DNA of 29,675 nt, from contig KB445826.1 of assembly GCA_000320605.2 (NCBI GenBank), positions 76,432 to 106,106 of the forward strand, read 5' to 3'. The notes under the pieces were generated by a model. That model worked only from the letters and a program-made list of their open reading frames with translations, had not been told where the DNA came from and ran no database searches. The position numbers and the translations under genes were made by a program. Positions 10,540-22,035 of this stretch are shown here, one piece after another (position 1 is the stretch's first letter; every line of letters begins with the position of its first letter). This DNA is from Gelatoporia subvermispora B. Taxonomy: Eukaryota > Basidiomycota > Agaricomycetes > Polyporales > Gelatoporiaceae.

Positions 10540-12640
10540 TTGATCTGCGGAGTGGACCTCGGTGACGGCATGACGATGGGTTCAGCAGGGACGAGCGACG
10601 TCCAAGGCGGACTTGATCGGCAGCATTGGTACCGCAGACGGGGCTGGGACAGGCGCACGACACACGCGACTGCGAGCCACCCGTCTCCACACCATCCGAC
10701 TCTGCTGGCGACGCCGACCCGAATGCGAGCGGCACGAATCAGGTGTCGGCGATGCGAGGGACTGTAATGCGTGTGCGGGTCCAGAAGATGCGAGCTACGC
10801 CACGCGGTCGGGCCCAACGCGATGGATCCTGTTGCGAGGGTCCATGCAAGAGCAGGGAGCATGTGTGGCTACTCTGAATTCATGTATGCATCCATGTGTG
10901 CATACACGTGCATATTCGCATTCACCTCCAGGCTGCTCATCCCCACCCGCACCCTACAAACTTCCTCTGCCTTCATGAACACGGGGGCATCCATGTTGGC
11001 CCGAGATAACATGCCAGTGGCGCTACGGGCGCAGGCGAGGAAGTGTGTACGAACCATGCCATCTCAGCGTCGAGGCCGCCCGAATCCGACTCGGGAGAAG
11101 CGCGGTTCAACGCGCGTGCGGCCAGAAGGGTCGCTGGCCCTGTTAAGTAGGTAATACACAGACAGCTGTGACGATTGTGAGGTGAACGATGCGGTGGATG
11201 CTGCATGGTCGAGTGCGACAAACCGCAGCGGGTGATGCGCCTTGCGAAGGCGCGCGCGAGCGGAAAGAGAGAGCGCAGCTCCTCTGTGTCCGTGTATGCG
11301 ACCATATCTACATTAGCATTGGCATTCACACCCAATTCTGCGTCCTGCTTCACTTCGTCCTCTGGCGAAGATGTACGGGATTCTATAACTTCAGATATTG
11401 CTCCCTACACGTGCGCGTGGACAGCGAGGTGGGCTGGCATGCGCGAGGACGTTGTGCGCGAGAGGGGCGCCACGATTGGCTCCCGCGCCGTGTTTGCACT
11501 TGCATTGGCACCAACAGCAGCGTATCTGTCGTTCGGGTGGGCTTTCAAACCGCGTCCACGCATGATACCCCAGGCGCAGAAGCGAGCGCCCTCATGCGCA
11601 GGCAACGGTGACGACGGCGTTAGGTGAGGAAGGCGCGAGGGGAGCACGAGGGCCACGAGCGAGAACGGCGGCTGTTATGTCTGCGCGGAGAGAAGGAAAG
11701 ATTAGTGAGGGTCATGGGACGGAGTGGAGAGGTCAGATATGAAGGCTTTGAAGGGGTGTAAGGAACGGAGAGAGGGCTGGAGGGCGGGGCTGGACAAGGG
11801 AGCGAATACAGGAGGGAGTAGGTACAGATAAATGAGGGAAAGAGGGAAGAAGGAGAAGAGAGTACTCACCATCCACCAACATCTGGCGCATCGATCTTCA
11901 GATCCTCTAGCGCATCGTGCATGACTTCGAGCGCGCGCAGCTACGGTGTAACGCAGCACGCCACGCGGAAGAAGCACAATGATCGCGTGGGCGGGAAAAC
12001 GCACGTCCAGCCCCGCGCGGAGGACGACGGGGTGCGTCCTGGCAATGAGCATCAGCGTCGCAGCGAGCATCAGCGTCGCAGCGAGCATCAGCGTCGCAGC
12101 GGGCATGAGCGCGGCGAGGCTGGGCTCCGCATCTGCATCTGGTCCACAATGGTGGCGAGAGTGCCGCAATATGCGACACTCGAGAAGAGAAAGGAGGGCG
12201 CGGGCGCGAAGGCGGCGTGTAGCTTTAATTGACAATGCGAGGGGAGCTCAAGGGCGAAGGGATCGAGAGGCGGTCCAGCGTGCAGCCAGACGGATGGCAG
12301 GGGAATCCTGAGACCGGAGCGTGTCACACGTGTTTGTGGTCCATCAGCGCTTCAGCTGGGAGATCTAAGAATATCAGGGAGCGGCGGGAGTCGGCGAGGC
12401 GGCCATCGAGGAAGTAGAGGTTGACGCGGCGAGATCGTCTGCGGGCGGACCTCTGCGAGACGGACGACGGATTGCTCATGCCCGGATGCACAGCAAGGAG
12501 CACAGCCAGCTTCCAGAGGACGAGCGAGTTAGGGCGTGCATTTGCGCGAGCGCGTGGGGAAACAGGGCGGCGGGAGTGGGGTCCAGGGCGTGTGCAGAGC
12601 TAAGAGGCTAGTGCGAAGGGCGCAAGGCATGGCGGACAAC
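10540..12640 (-). pseudogene. Module B F-box gene, broken, with partly duplicated 3' exon
   Basis: The minus strand carries recognisable pieces of the module D F-box protein in the right order, but with stops and frame changes. At about 12350-12420, YFLDGRLADS parallels CILDGARFAGTD. At 12088-12327 an LRR-like stretch matches the RTLDRLSLPAPLLP to DLAALPP region. The exon 1 donor (ctcaccatccac on plus, near 11868) and the exon 2 acceptor (near 11673) are still visible. At 10973-11353, VAYTDTEELRSLFPLARAFA and DAEMAWF match the acidic and C-terminal parts. The 3' half of exon 2 seems present twice: 10976-11640 and, more diverged, about 10540-10975. The N-terminal F-box motif is not recognisable. 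Boundaries are approximate. Confidence 0.75.
12047..12100. repeat. 18-bp minisatellite, three perfect copies
   Basis: The unit GAGCATCAGCGTCGCAGC occurs at 12047-12064, 12065-12082 and 12083-12100, followed by a diverged fourth copy starting GGGCATGAGCG. It lies inside the module B F-box pseudogene. On the minus strand it would code for repeats of AATLML, and it replaces the single AAAHALAL segment of the module D gene. The expansion probably followed loss of constraint. Confidence 0.9.
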
Positions 12641-14802
12641 TTCATGAACGCGCTCATTGGGGATGGCAAATAATACAGAGACTTTTGCAGAGGACTGGAT
12701 GAGTATTCCGGTCAATGCGACAAGCGACGAACACGAGCCTCGAGGCCCTATTGGACGCCCACCCGGCGAGACGCGATCACGTGCCATGAGTCGCACGCGC
12801 GCGAGTGACGAGTCGCACCATGCATGGCTTGCCATCATGGGGCCATGAGCGATAGCAAGACTCACTCTCAGCCCTTTCAGATTCGTCCTACTACTATAGC
12901 TAGACCTCCTAGTCATTTCCCCTGTTACGTTTGTCTCCTCTCGGCGATCACTCACGTTAACACCTTGGCAGCTGCAGACTAAGATGCACTGCGTGTGGGC
13001 CGCATGCCTCACATGAGCGCGAGCCGTGTTCTCTTTGCGTTAAGCTGTCTGCTTATTGGTACAACATTTTTTGACAAGGCATAGAAGCATATGCACGATC
13101 AAACAGGACGCTATCACACGATGTAGAGGATCCGATGCAGTACCCCGGGCCTCGGGTATGTCATGCACGAGGACGGTAAACCTTACTCTAGGCCTGCGTA
13201 TTCCAGCCTCTGCGGGCCCCGTTTTCTGTGCTACCCTCGCTCACACTGCTGGCATACCTCACCCAACTTCAGGTGTCAAGCAGCCGAATCTTGCGAGGAT
13301 GATCGCATGGAAGTCCTTTTTCATTGGCGAGAAATGTCGGGCACGCATAAACAGTGCGTTTTCAGGCATCTCTCGATCTTCGACTTTCCCATCATGCTCG
13401 ACAGGCTTCTGTGACTCGAGGATGATGCAGAACTACGGAATATGACTGAATCCTCAATGCACATTGGGTAGGATGCAGACTACATGAGATGAGACTGAGT
13501 TTCACAGTGACTCCGCCTTGGACATCGGATCAAGTATACAACCACGCACGACAAGACCTCGCAAAATCTGAGTAACTCAAAACTGGCAAGGCCCAAGGCA
13601 AAATTTCCCAACGTGGGATCTGATGAGAGCCAGGAATGTTCCTTCACCCATCAGTTCAGCTCATCTTCGTGCGTCGAGGCTTCTGCGCGCATTTTCGCCC
13701 TCCTGAGGTACGCCTACGGCCTAGAACTCTGGTTAAATGTACACACGTTCACGGACGCGCAAAAGCTCGTTTTGTCATCGATTGCCCACCATGCAGCAGC
13801 AGTCGGCGTATCTCCGAAGCATGGAAGCCCGGTGAGCCCGATCGCAGGGAAGACTTAAGATCAACGCGCGGAGCTAGACCTCAACCGTGATCGTGGACTA
13901 GTGCGAAATGAACCACATGACCTTTGCCAACCCTGTGACCCTGGGTGGACTATGAAGGTGGTAAGCAGGCTCTCATTCTTGGCATGCGTCGCATTATTTG
14001 AAATTCGACGTGAACAGAGGCATCCCAATGACCAGACATTTTTCGTATATCCACGTCTATGCCACAGTATGGCCCAGCTTGAGTACCTTTTGGATGCGCG
14101 ATTTGATGTGTTCCGACATCAACACTGCTCGAAAAACAACGAGCCTTTGGAAGAGCCAGATTTTTGAAATCCAGTGCTCGTACAGCCCACAAGGCCAGGT
14201 ACTACTGCCTCAAGCACCACGCCTTTCCTTGCAGGCGATGTGATCCGTAAACCTTCTAAAGAATGCTTCGTGATCTAACGCAACACGAGCCATCTGTAGC
14301 AACTGCCCTATCTTGACGACCGCTATTCCTGTGTCAACCTTCCGTAATGAGTCTATACGGTGGGCCCGCGACATCTGCACTGGGTGCGCTCGCGGAGCCC
14401 AAAATCATGTCAAAGAAATTGCTACTCCACTCCGCGAGATCGAATCCGCAATGACTCTGCCTTGGACATTTGATGTAAAGTAGAGAAGCTCCTGCGGCAA
14501 CATCTCACCATGCCTCACAAAGTGTTTCGAACTCGGCAGGTTTGTAGGTACATCTCAAAAACTCGAAGATTGGAATTGAAGGGGGGATAAGATAATATAG
14601 ATATACCGGTACTGTTATTCCATGAGATTTGATATTTGTTCAGCACAGGACACGGCAGAGATCACTGCCTCGAGAAGCATGCATTCTCTTGCAATAGACG
14701 TCAAGACTCTAAGGGAAGACTTTACGCGTTGCGGAGATCTAGATGCATGGTAGCAAGTCGTGTCATGATGAGACTTCTCACATACGGCATGCTACACGTA
14801 CT
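12641..14802. repeat. Long spacer after module B, related to 17851-19632
   Basis: Shared blocks run in the same order in both spacers: GCAAATA...ACAGAGACT (12667 / 17896), GAGCCTCGAGGCCCTATTGG (12737 / 17988), GGGCCATGAGYGATAGCAAGACT (about 12840 / 18108, 23 bases in fact split by one mismatch), TGACAAGG.ATAGAAGCATATGC (13072 / 18352) and CACGAGGACGGT-like (13164 / 18443). Homology runs to about 14250. No intact gene was found in either copy; open frames such as 13056-13445 are not preserved between them. From 14250 to 14802 no counterpart was noticed. Confidence 0.6.
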
Positions 14803-14810
14803 TATAAATA
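14803..14810 (+). promoter_or_regulatory. TATA box of module C membrane gene
   Basis: TATAAATA, 85 bp before the ATG at 14895. A pyrimidine-rich leader lies between, with no upstream ATG in the expected transcript. The spacing matches that of the TATA in module D. Confidence 0.6.
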
Positions 14811-14894
14811 TTCATTCGAACTCTTCAATTTGCGCTTCAACCCTCACTGACCTTACCGCTTCTGTTCCCTATACGACCAAGTACTTCATTTAGG

Positions 14895-16549
14895 ATGGTC
14901 TGTTCATGTCTATCTCCTTCCCCCGCTCAATTTCGGCTAACATTGCAGTCCTTGACCAGTCGGAAAATACACGTGGGGTCGTCTCGGATCCATCATCACG
15001 CGGAACATTCAACATATTCACGACATGCATTTCGATTCTCATCCTCTGCGCCTGGACTTCTATCCACGTCAATATCACGAAAGACATGTTCCGCAAAAAG
15101 GTCGCATACGCTCTGCTTACAATATTCGCTCCTGAAGTTACACTCACGGTCGCCATCGTCGAGTTCATCTCCGTGTGGCGCGAAGTACAGAAGTGTAACG
15201 CCCTACTTCAGCGGCCCAGTGCGCTATCCACACTCACGGCGCACTCGAAATGTTGCGACTGCATGTGTGGACTACTCCAACCACTATGCCGCATGTGGCA
15301 ATGGTTTACGAGCCCAGCAGTCCGCTTGTATCGTTCTGTGATGGGATGGCTCCGGTCTAAAGGGGTCATTATCCAAGAACAAGATGACCCACAATCCCAA
15401 CGGGAGAGGTGGACCTTGCTCGAGGGTTTCTATGCTTGGATGAAAGGGTTCGTCGTTGTATGGGAGCACAATGACGAGGAAGTCGTTACGTTGGAGAGGC
15501 TCACAAGGGTTGACAAAGGAGACCTAATCGACTCCGCACCTACCTACGCTCCCGAGATACACGACAAAAGCAAGGTCGACCAGCTCTCGAAGATCATCAC
15601 CCTCATCCAGGCAATATGGTTCGTCCTGCAGTGCTGCGCACGCGCTGCCGAGGACCTCCCACTTTCCATCCTGGAACTCGGCACTCTCGGCTACGTAGGC
15701 GTCACCGGTGTGCTTTACTGCATCTGGATGTTCAAGCCAAAAGATATTCGGACACCCACTCGTATTCGCGGACGTTGCAGCAAGCCACCTCCGGAATATT
15801 CACCCAACCGTGCCGACAAGCCTCCCTCAAATGATTCAGTAAACCGCGTCAGACCGGAAGGTGGCTTGACTGAAGCCGATCCCGAAAACGCCGAGCGCAC
15901 CCTTCCTCTACTCGATCGCGAGTCTATCCAGAACCATCTCCGGCGTGCCACGCACCGTCCTCTACAGACTTCCGCCGGGGACTCTCCTGATTTGGAGTCT
16001 AGTGGTCCCTGGAGCCAGCCTGTAGGAAATCGCAATCACGCCAAGAAGTCGCTCATGCATCGGTTGTTGTTCATGTCGGAAACCGTCGGGCCAATTTTTT
16101 GGCTATATCTATGGGATACTTCAGCCCAGTCACCATCCGAAGGAGATATGGCAATGGGTTTCAAAAGTGACAAGGACATCGGAAAACTTGCTTCAACTGT
16201 CTATGTCGTCGTGTGCGCATCTTTTGGTGCGTGGCACTGCATTGCATGGAACAGCTACTTCCCCTCCGGTATCGAGCGCCTGCTTTGGCGCATTACTTCC
16301 CTCCTATCCGCACTGCCAGGAATTATACTATGGGTTGTCTGGAAGATCAACACCCACTCGTTCTTGTCCAAGAAATGGACCACTAAACGTGTGGGCGAAG
16401 GCGCATCAATGATGCTCATGCTCATATGGATGTGCCTGTATTTGTGTGCACGTGGCTTTCTCATCTTGGAGATGTTCCTCTCGCTACGCCGCATGCCGGA
16501 CGGTGTGTTCGAGACGATCAATTGGACCAATCTCATTCCTCACATCTGA
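14895..16549 (+). CDS. Module C membrane protein, about seven hydrophobic segments
   Basis: Exon 1 codes only for ATG (14895-14897). The intron 14898-14959 (62 bp, gtctgt...CTAAC...ttgaccag) leads into exon 2 at 14960-16549, giving 530 aa starting M-SENTRGVVSDPSSRGTFNI. This acceptor was chosen because it restores the frame and puts SEN where the paralogues have SDD or SGD. If the intron is retained, an in-frame ATG at 14906 would give a 547-aa form. Family landmarks are LCAWTSIHVNI, FAPEVTLTVAIVEFI, WTLLEGFYAWMKGFV (Lys replaces the usual first Gly of MGGF), DKSKVDQLSKIITLIQAIWFVLQC, LELGTLGYV, FKPKDIRTPTRI, and the C-terminal SLRRMPDGVFETINWTNLIPHI. The variable loop before the last three segments is long and holds an extra hydrophobic patch (IFWLYLW). 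No stops; apparently intact. Function unknown. Confidence 0.85.
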
Positions 16550-16799
16550 TGCTCCTATTTAATTTGTGCGTTGTACAGATATCTTGCATCTAACCTGGCT
16601 CCAGTTCATGTTTTTTTCCACGTCGATTCGGCTACACACCACGTAGTTTTATCTAATCTCGTAGTACCCTATGTATCGGTGTCCCGGATGGAAAAATAGA
16701 TTAACCGAACTTGTCATTTGCCTGATGGCGGGTGCTCTCTGAACCGGGCGTGCTTCCTTTGAATTCATCTGGAACCGCCACTGGACTGCTACATGTCGT

Positions 16800-17850
16800 T
16801 CATAGGAGCGGTGTTGCAACCAGCGAGCCCACGCACGACGCTTCAGGCGCAAAACAGGGCGGTCTCGCACGCGTTGGGGACGGCAACGACGGGAGCGGGT
16901 GAGGAACGCGTGCGGGGAAATGAGCAGGGGCACGAGGGCCGCGAGCGAGAGCGGCGGTTGTATATGTTGTGAGGAGAGAAAGAAAATTAGTGAGTATCTG
17001 TGAGACGTGGTGCGAAGGCAAAAATTAAGGGGGCTAGGATGGGCGCGGAGAGGGAGCTATAAGTGGAAGTAGATTGGGAGACGGATAGCGGGAGGGGTAG
17101 ATACGGATGAAAAAGGGAGATAGAAAGGAACAGACCGCTCACCCACTCAACGGCGCCTTCCACATCGACCTTCACATTCGTGGGCGCCTCACGCAAGTGG
17201 TGGGCACACGCAGCACAATGAACGCGTAGGCGGGGGAACGTACGTCCAGTATCGCGCGGAGGACGATGGGCGCGTTCTGGCAACGAGCACCAGCGCCGTA
17301 GTGGGGGGTAGCGCCGCAGCGCGACAAGGCCGGGCTCTGCATCTGCATCCAGGCTACGTAGGCTGGAAAGAAGCGCGGCGGTACGCTAAACACGCATAGA
17401 GCAGGGAATGCACGGGCTTGAGGGCGGTATGAAGCTCCAAATGGCGATGCGAGGTGAGCGCTCGGCGCAGGAGCGGTGCAAGTAGCGCTCGGGAGGCGGT
17501 CGAGGATGCAGCCGGGCGGGCGGCGGATGAAGCTGAAGCCTGGAGCCGGGGCGTGTCAGGCATGGTCGTCAATCGATCTGGAAGAAAGATGGCAGGGAGT
17601 GGTACTTAGGAGTCGGCAAAACGGTCATCGAAGATGTCGAGGTTGGCGCGTGGGGGGAACGCGGCGAGGGAGCTCGTGGGGGGAGCTCGTGGATAAGGCG
17701 GATCACGTATTACCCATGGGGCAAGGGATACAGTCATGTTCTAGAGGATGACCGTGTCAGGACGCGCGTCCGTCCACGCGAGCCAGCGGAGAACAGGACA
17801 ACGAGAGCGGGGTCCAGGGCGTGTGCAGAGCTACGCGAGGCTAGTTCCAT
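16800..17850 (-). pseudogene. Module C F-box gene, 3' part deleted
   Basis: The minus strand holds pieces of the module D F-box gene. DIFDDRFADS, followed at once by a stop, parallels CILDGARFAGTD (about 17595-17650). HLELHTALKPVHSLL matches CLELRTALAPASAPSL (about 17410-17460). The region near 17150 corresponds to the exon 1 donor, and 16860-16970 to the start of exon 2. The exon 2 acceptor is altered. The last 250 codons or so of the family are absent, so the pseudogene ends only about 250 bp from the end of the membrane gene. The N-terminal F-box is not recognisable; the sequence instead runs into the spacer shared with module B, suggesting the two share one already damaged ancestor. Confidence 0.7.
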
Positions 17851-19632
17851 GGCAGAGGACTTCACGCGTCGCGCGCTGAGCCTTCTGAAGACTAGGTGGC
17901 AAATACAGAGACTGCTGGGCTAGAGGCATCTGCAGAGGGCTGGAAGAGTGTCACCGTCAATTGCAATGCGACAAGCCGCGAGCGCGAGCCTCGAGGCCCT
18001 ATTGGACGCCCGCATCCGCGAGACACGATCACGTGAAATGCATGAGTCGCAGCCAGCGTGCCATGCGCGAGTGACTCACGAGTCGCACCGTGCACGGCTT
18101 GTCATAGGGCCATGAGTGATAGCAAGACTTGATCTTAGTCCTTTGAGTCCGTCCTGTAAGCCAGGAGATAGATTGTTCTCACTTACCTTGTCGCGTCGTT
18201 CCATAGGATGTGCCAGCTCTCGATCGTCTATATTCAACACCCTGGCCGCTCCAGGCCCAGATGCACTGTGTGTGGCTCGATGCATGCCCCACATGAGCGC
18301 GAGGCGTGTTTCCTTTGCGTCAAGCCGTTCGCTCATTATAACAACCTTGTTTGACAAGGTATAGAAGCATATGCACGATCAAACAAGTTACTATTGCACG
18401 ACGGAGAGGATCTGATGCAGTTCCCCGGGTCTCAGACGCGTCATGCATGAGGACGGTGAGCCTTGGCCTGTGCCCGTGTATTCGAATCTCTGCTGGCTCC
18501 GTTCTCCTGTGCTTCCCTCTCCCATACTGCTTCTTTGCCTCACCCAGCTGCATCCGCAAAGCAGCTGGATCTTACGAGGACGATCGAATGGAAGTCCTCT
18601 TTTATTGACGGGCGATGTCGGGCACACACAACCGGTATGTCTTCAGGCATCTCAGAATCTTTGACATTTCATCATGCTTGACTGGCTTCTTTGACATGTT
18701 GAGCATGATGCAAAACTATGAAGTGTTTGGGCACATTGGCTGCCGACCCCATGTTTTCTTGTCTTGCAACTCAGCTTATTTCCGAGGTACCTGTGCCAGC
18801 AAACCATGTCTATGAATGTCCTTTGGCCGGCAACAGCATTCCGAAGCGGGTCGCGGTGACGACCTCGCGAAGCTCTAACCCTTCCTAAATCTTGATTCGA
18901 ATCTACGACCAAGTACGACAAGACACCGCAGGATCTAAGTGGCTCAAAATCGGCAACGCCCTGGGCGACCTTTCAAACATGGGTTTAGTGAGAGGTCGAG
19001 AATGCTTCTTCACCCGTCAGCTCCATTGATTTGGATCGGGGCTTCTGTGTGCATCTTCCTCCGCACGAGATAGGTCTACAATCTAGGACCTAACTTGGAT
19101 GTACACGCATTCCCAGGACGTACAGACGCTTATTTTGCCACCGATTTCCGACATGCAGCAGCCATCTGCGTATCGATGCATGGAAGCTCAGCGAGTCCGA
19201 TCGCAGGGACGACTTGACGTTGACGGGCGCAGCTAGACCCGGTTGTGATAGTGTAGTACGAAATCAAGTGCACGTGGCTCTTTTCACGCTTTTTACATCA
19301 GATGGCGTATGAAGACGGTACGCAGGCTTCTATCCTTTGTCCGCGTCGCATTATTCAGAGATCTAGTGTCAACAATCAGATCCAAATGGTCAGATACTCT
19401 TCGTAATTCCACCACTGCGCCGGCAGTATGCATCTAGAGTTTATTCGACGATGGCACTGCTCGCAACATAGGTGAACGTCCGGAAGAGCCGAAAGTTCGG
19501 GATGTGGCGTCACCCAAGAACGGATATCACTCCTTCACGTAGCACGCCTTTTCTTGCAAGTGATGCGACGTATAGATCTTCCATAGACTGTTCTGCAGCC
19601 TAACAAATACGTCTGTCGCAGAGTACCTATGC
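17851..19632. repeat. Long spacer after module C, related to 12641-14250
   Basis: Homologous to the spacer after module B in block order and orientation. Good examples are TTTGACAAGG at 18350, AGAAGCATATGCACGATCAAAC at 18363 (written here as 22 bases only because it is split in the counterpart at 13083), and CCCCGGG at 18423. No intact gene was found. On the minus strand, LKGLR.SLAI.HGPM can be read in both spacers, in a short stretch near 12830-12875 and 18095-18145, but the surrounding frames are not preserved. Confidence 0.6.
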
Positions 19633-19640
19633 ATATATAA
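19633..19640 (+). promoter_or_regulatory. TATA box of module D membrane gene
   Basis: ATATATAA in the context tatgcATATATAAggctc, about 100 bp before the expected start position. No ATG occurs between a transcription start 30 bp downstream and the start-codon position, other than the non-viable one discussed for the gene. Confidence 0.55.
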
Positions 19641-19736
19641 GGCTCAGTGGATATCCTCGGCAAATCTACCGCATCTTACCTGCTCATCGATCCTACACAG
19701 TCTACCTCCCTGTAAGAACGTGCATTCTCACCCGAG

Positions 19737-21325
19737 ATCGTCTGTCCATTTTGCTTTCTCATGAAACCAGGACTGACAGCATATTGCTTCTCCAGTCTGG
19801 AGACACGTGCGGGTTCGTCGCGGGCACCTCCACTCGCGGAACCTGGGACATTATCCTGTCGTGCATCTCAACTCTCACTCTCTGTGCTTGGACGTCCCTC
19901 CACATGAATATTCAAATTCACGACTTCTTCTTTAAAAAGATTTTCAGCGCTCTATATACAATCTTTGCTCCCGAATTGATGCTTGGGGAAGCCATCATGG
20001 AATTTGTATACGTGCAGCGTGATCTAAACGAGTGCAATGCCCTCCTTGCCTTTCATCGGCAGCCATCGCATTCTTGCGAGCTATTCTCTGAACCCGATCC
20101 GCAGCCTGAAAACTACAGCTACATGGATACCTCGTCGCAAGCGGTATATCGCGTTTGGCGTCGGTTCAAGGGCGCAGTACTCTCGAGACTCCATCTCCTG
20201 TGGAAGTGGTCCTGGATCGCGGACACCGACATCTCTGTAGAATCCAATCCGCCATCTCAACGGGAGAGGTGGACTCTACTCGAAGGATTCTATGCTTATA
20301 TGGGCGGTTTCGTTATGGTCTGGGAGGATGGTAGGCGGGAGATATTCAGGCCGTTGGCGAGAGTCGCAAAGCTTGAAATCAAACGTGGCATTGCACCCGT
20401 GCCTCTCGAGGAGATACAAGATAAAAGCAAGGACGATTGGGTTTCGAATGTTATCGCCCTTGTCCAGACGGCATGGTTCGTGCTCCAATGCTGCGCCCGT
20501 GTTGCCCAGCATCTTCCGCTTTCAATCCTCGAGCTCGGTACACTCGGCTACGTAGCCGCCACTACGGCAATCCATGTATTTTGGATGCACAAGCCAAAGG
20601 ACGTTCGAACACCCACTCGTGTTCATATTCGCAACCAAACAATCTCGGAGAGTTCGAAAAATGATACTAGCGAGCACATCAGCTCTGCCGAGCTCAACGA
20701 GGACGAAACCAAATGTGCCGCTCTCTTAGTCGGTCCTGACTGTCGTCCGCCTTCACCTTCACACGGTATTCCACCCATCTCTAGACAGGACACTGCCGAC
20801 GCTACATCTATCGAATCTGGCAGGCAACCTGTCAATCCTCACGCGAACGCCGAACTATCAGCGTGCCAGTCGCTGTACATGCCAGACGTCGTCAGACTGC
20901 ACTCCCCCGCCCATACTCCGTCCGATGGGGACATAGAGAATCGCTCGGTTGAGAAACACGACGTGGATCTCGACGTGGATCTGTACAATGTCGGTGTGAT
21001 GACCACCTGTGTCATGTGCACACTGTTCGGCTCATGGCACTGCATTGCTTGGAACAGCTATTTCCCGACCGACGTCGAACATTTACTTTGGCGCATTGCA
21101 TCCATCCTATCGGCACTTCCAGCGATCCCATACATTGTCGGCGAGATAGTTTCTAAGAGGTCATCCACCTTTCACCGTATTGGCAACATGATCAAATGGA
21201 CCGGATACTTGCTATACATCTTTGCACGCGGTTTCCTCCTCGTGGAGATGTTCCTCTCGCTTCGTCGTATGCCAGACGGCGTGTTCCAGACGGTCCAATG
21301 GACCAACTTCATTCCCCACATCTGA
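19737..21325 (+). CDS. Module D membrane protein, open frame but start ATG replaced by ATC
   Basis: Exon 2 (19796-21325) is fully open and codes for 509 residues starting SGDTCGFVAGTSTRGTWDI. Family landmarks are LCAWTSLHMNI, FAPELMLGEAIMEFV, WTLLEGFYAYMGGFV, DKSKDDWVSNVIALVQTAWFVLQC, LELGTLGYV, WMHKPKDVRTPTRVH, and the tail SLRRMPDGVFQTVQWTNFIPHI. A good acceptor (CTGAC branch, ttctccag) precedes it. The expected donor gtctgt starts at 19740, giving a 56-bp intron, exactly where modules B and C have ATG|gtctgt. Here the triplet before the donor (19737-19739) is ATC. The only nearby ATG (19761) is inside the intron and out of frame, with no usable donor after it. Options are a recently dead gene, initiation at the near-cognate AUC, an unseen upstream exon, or a start within the first membrane segment at the Met of SLHMN. 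The preserved frame argues that any loss is recent. Confidence 0.75.
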
Positions 21326-22035
21326 CCTTGCGATATCACATCCCCTCCGTACAGTGTTCTGAATCTTACCTAACGTCGATCGCTCTTCGTACTTCACACC
21401 GTTTCGCTATCACCCCGCTTAGCCACATATGCCGAGAGTCGAATACGCCCTTGTAGTTACCACCTATGGATCTGACAATGAAATCGCATGGACACTTTCG
21501 ACCTCAGGCAGTTTCATTTATGTCCATACATTATGTACCGTGAATCCCAGACTCGACTTGTCAACGAAGCCAATTTGACATATCCTCGCAAGGTTTCTTC
21601 AGGCAGAGAGCATTGCACAACGCTGTGAGCTGACGACTCCAAAACGAAATCTCAACGTCTTATTCTCTCACGACTACTAAAAACAGGACGAAATCACATA
21701 GTACACCAGCAGATCCCGACGCGCGACGCAGGATCGTCTAGGTCTAGAACAGTGTACGACTAGCGGGTGGGTAACGGTAGGACTAGGTATTATCGAAACA
21801 TAGCGTCTCGGAAATCGAGACGAGCGTGAAACCATCGAGCATTAATCGAGCAACGCCGAGCATCGAAAACTTGCAGCGTTCAAACCGAGTCCGAACCTTC
21901 GCAATGAACAAACTCTTCCACATCGCTTCTTTCATATCTATATCTGCAAAGTCCAATTAGCCCCGCCCCCGCTCCTCATTACGCGAACCTCAAAACCCAC
22001 CTCTATCCATATCCAAACCCAAACCCAAATCCAAT
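21326..22035. other. Convergent 3' spacer of module D
   Basis: No gene seen. It holds the 3' ends of the membrane gene and the F-box gene. Blocks shared with the spacers of module A (6448-6560), module B (10070 onward) and the minus-strand copies (26930-27410 and 27661-27831) include CCTCCGTACAGTGTTC (21346), TCTTCGTACTTCACA (21387), a CACCTATGGATCTGACA stretch (21460) and GACTAGCGGGTGGGTAACGG (21758). Confidence 0.55.

Noticed and set aside
13056..13445. Open frame of 129 codons in the module B spacer
   Set aside because: The homologous stretch in the module C spacer does not preserve the frame, as expected of non-coding DNA.
14895..15341. Unspliced ATG frame at the module C start
   Set aside because: Without splicing, the ATG at 14895 reads out of frame with the conserved protein. 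The intron after ATG, matching modules A and B, explains it better.
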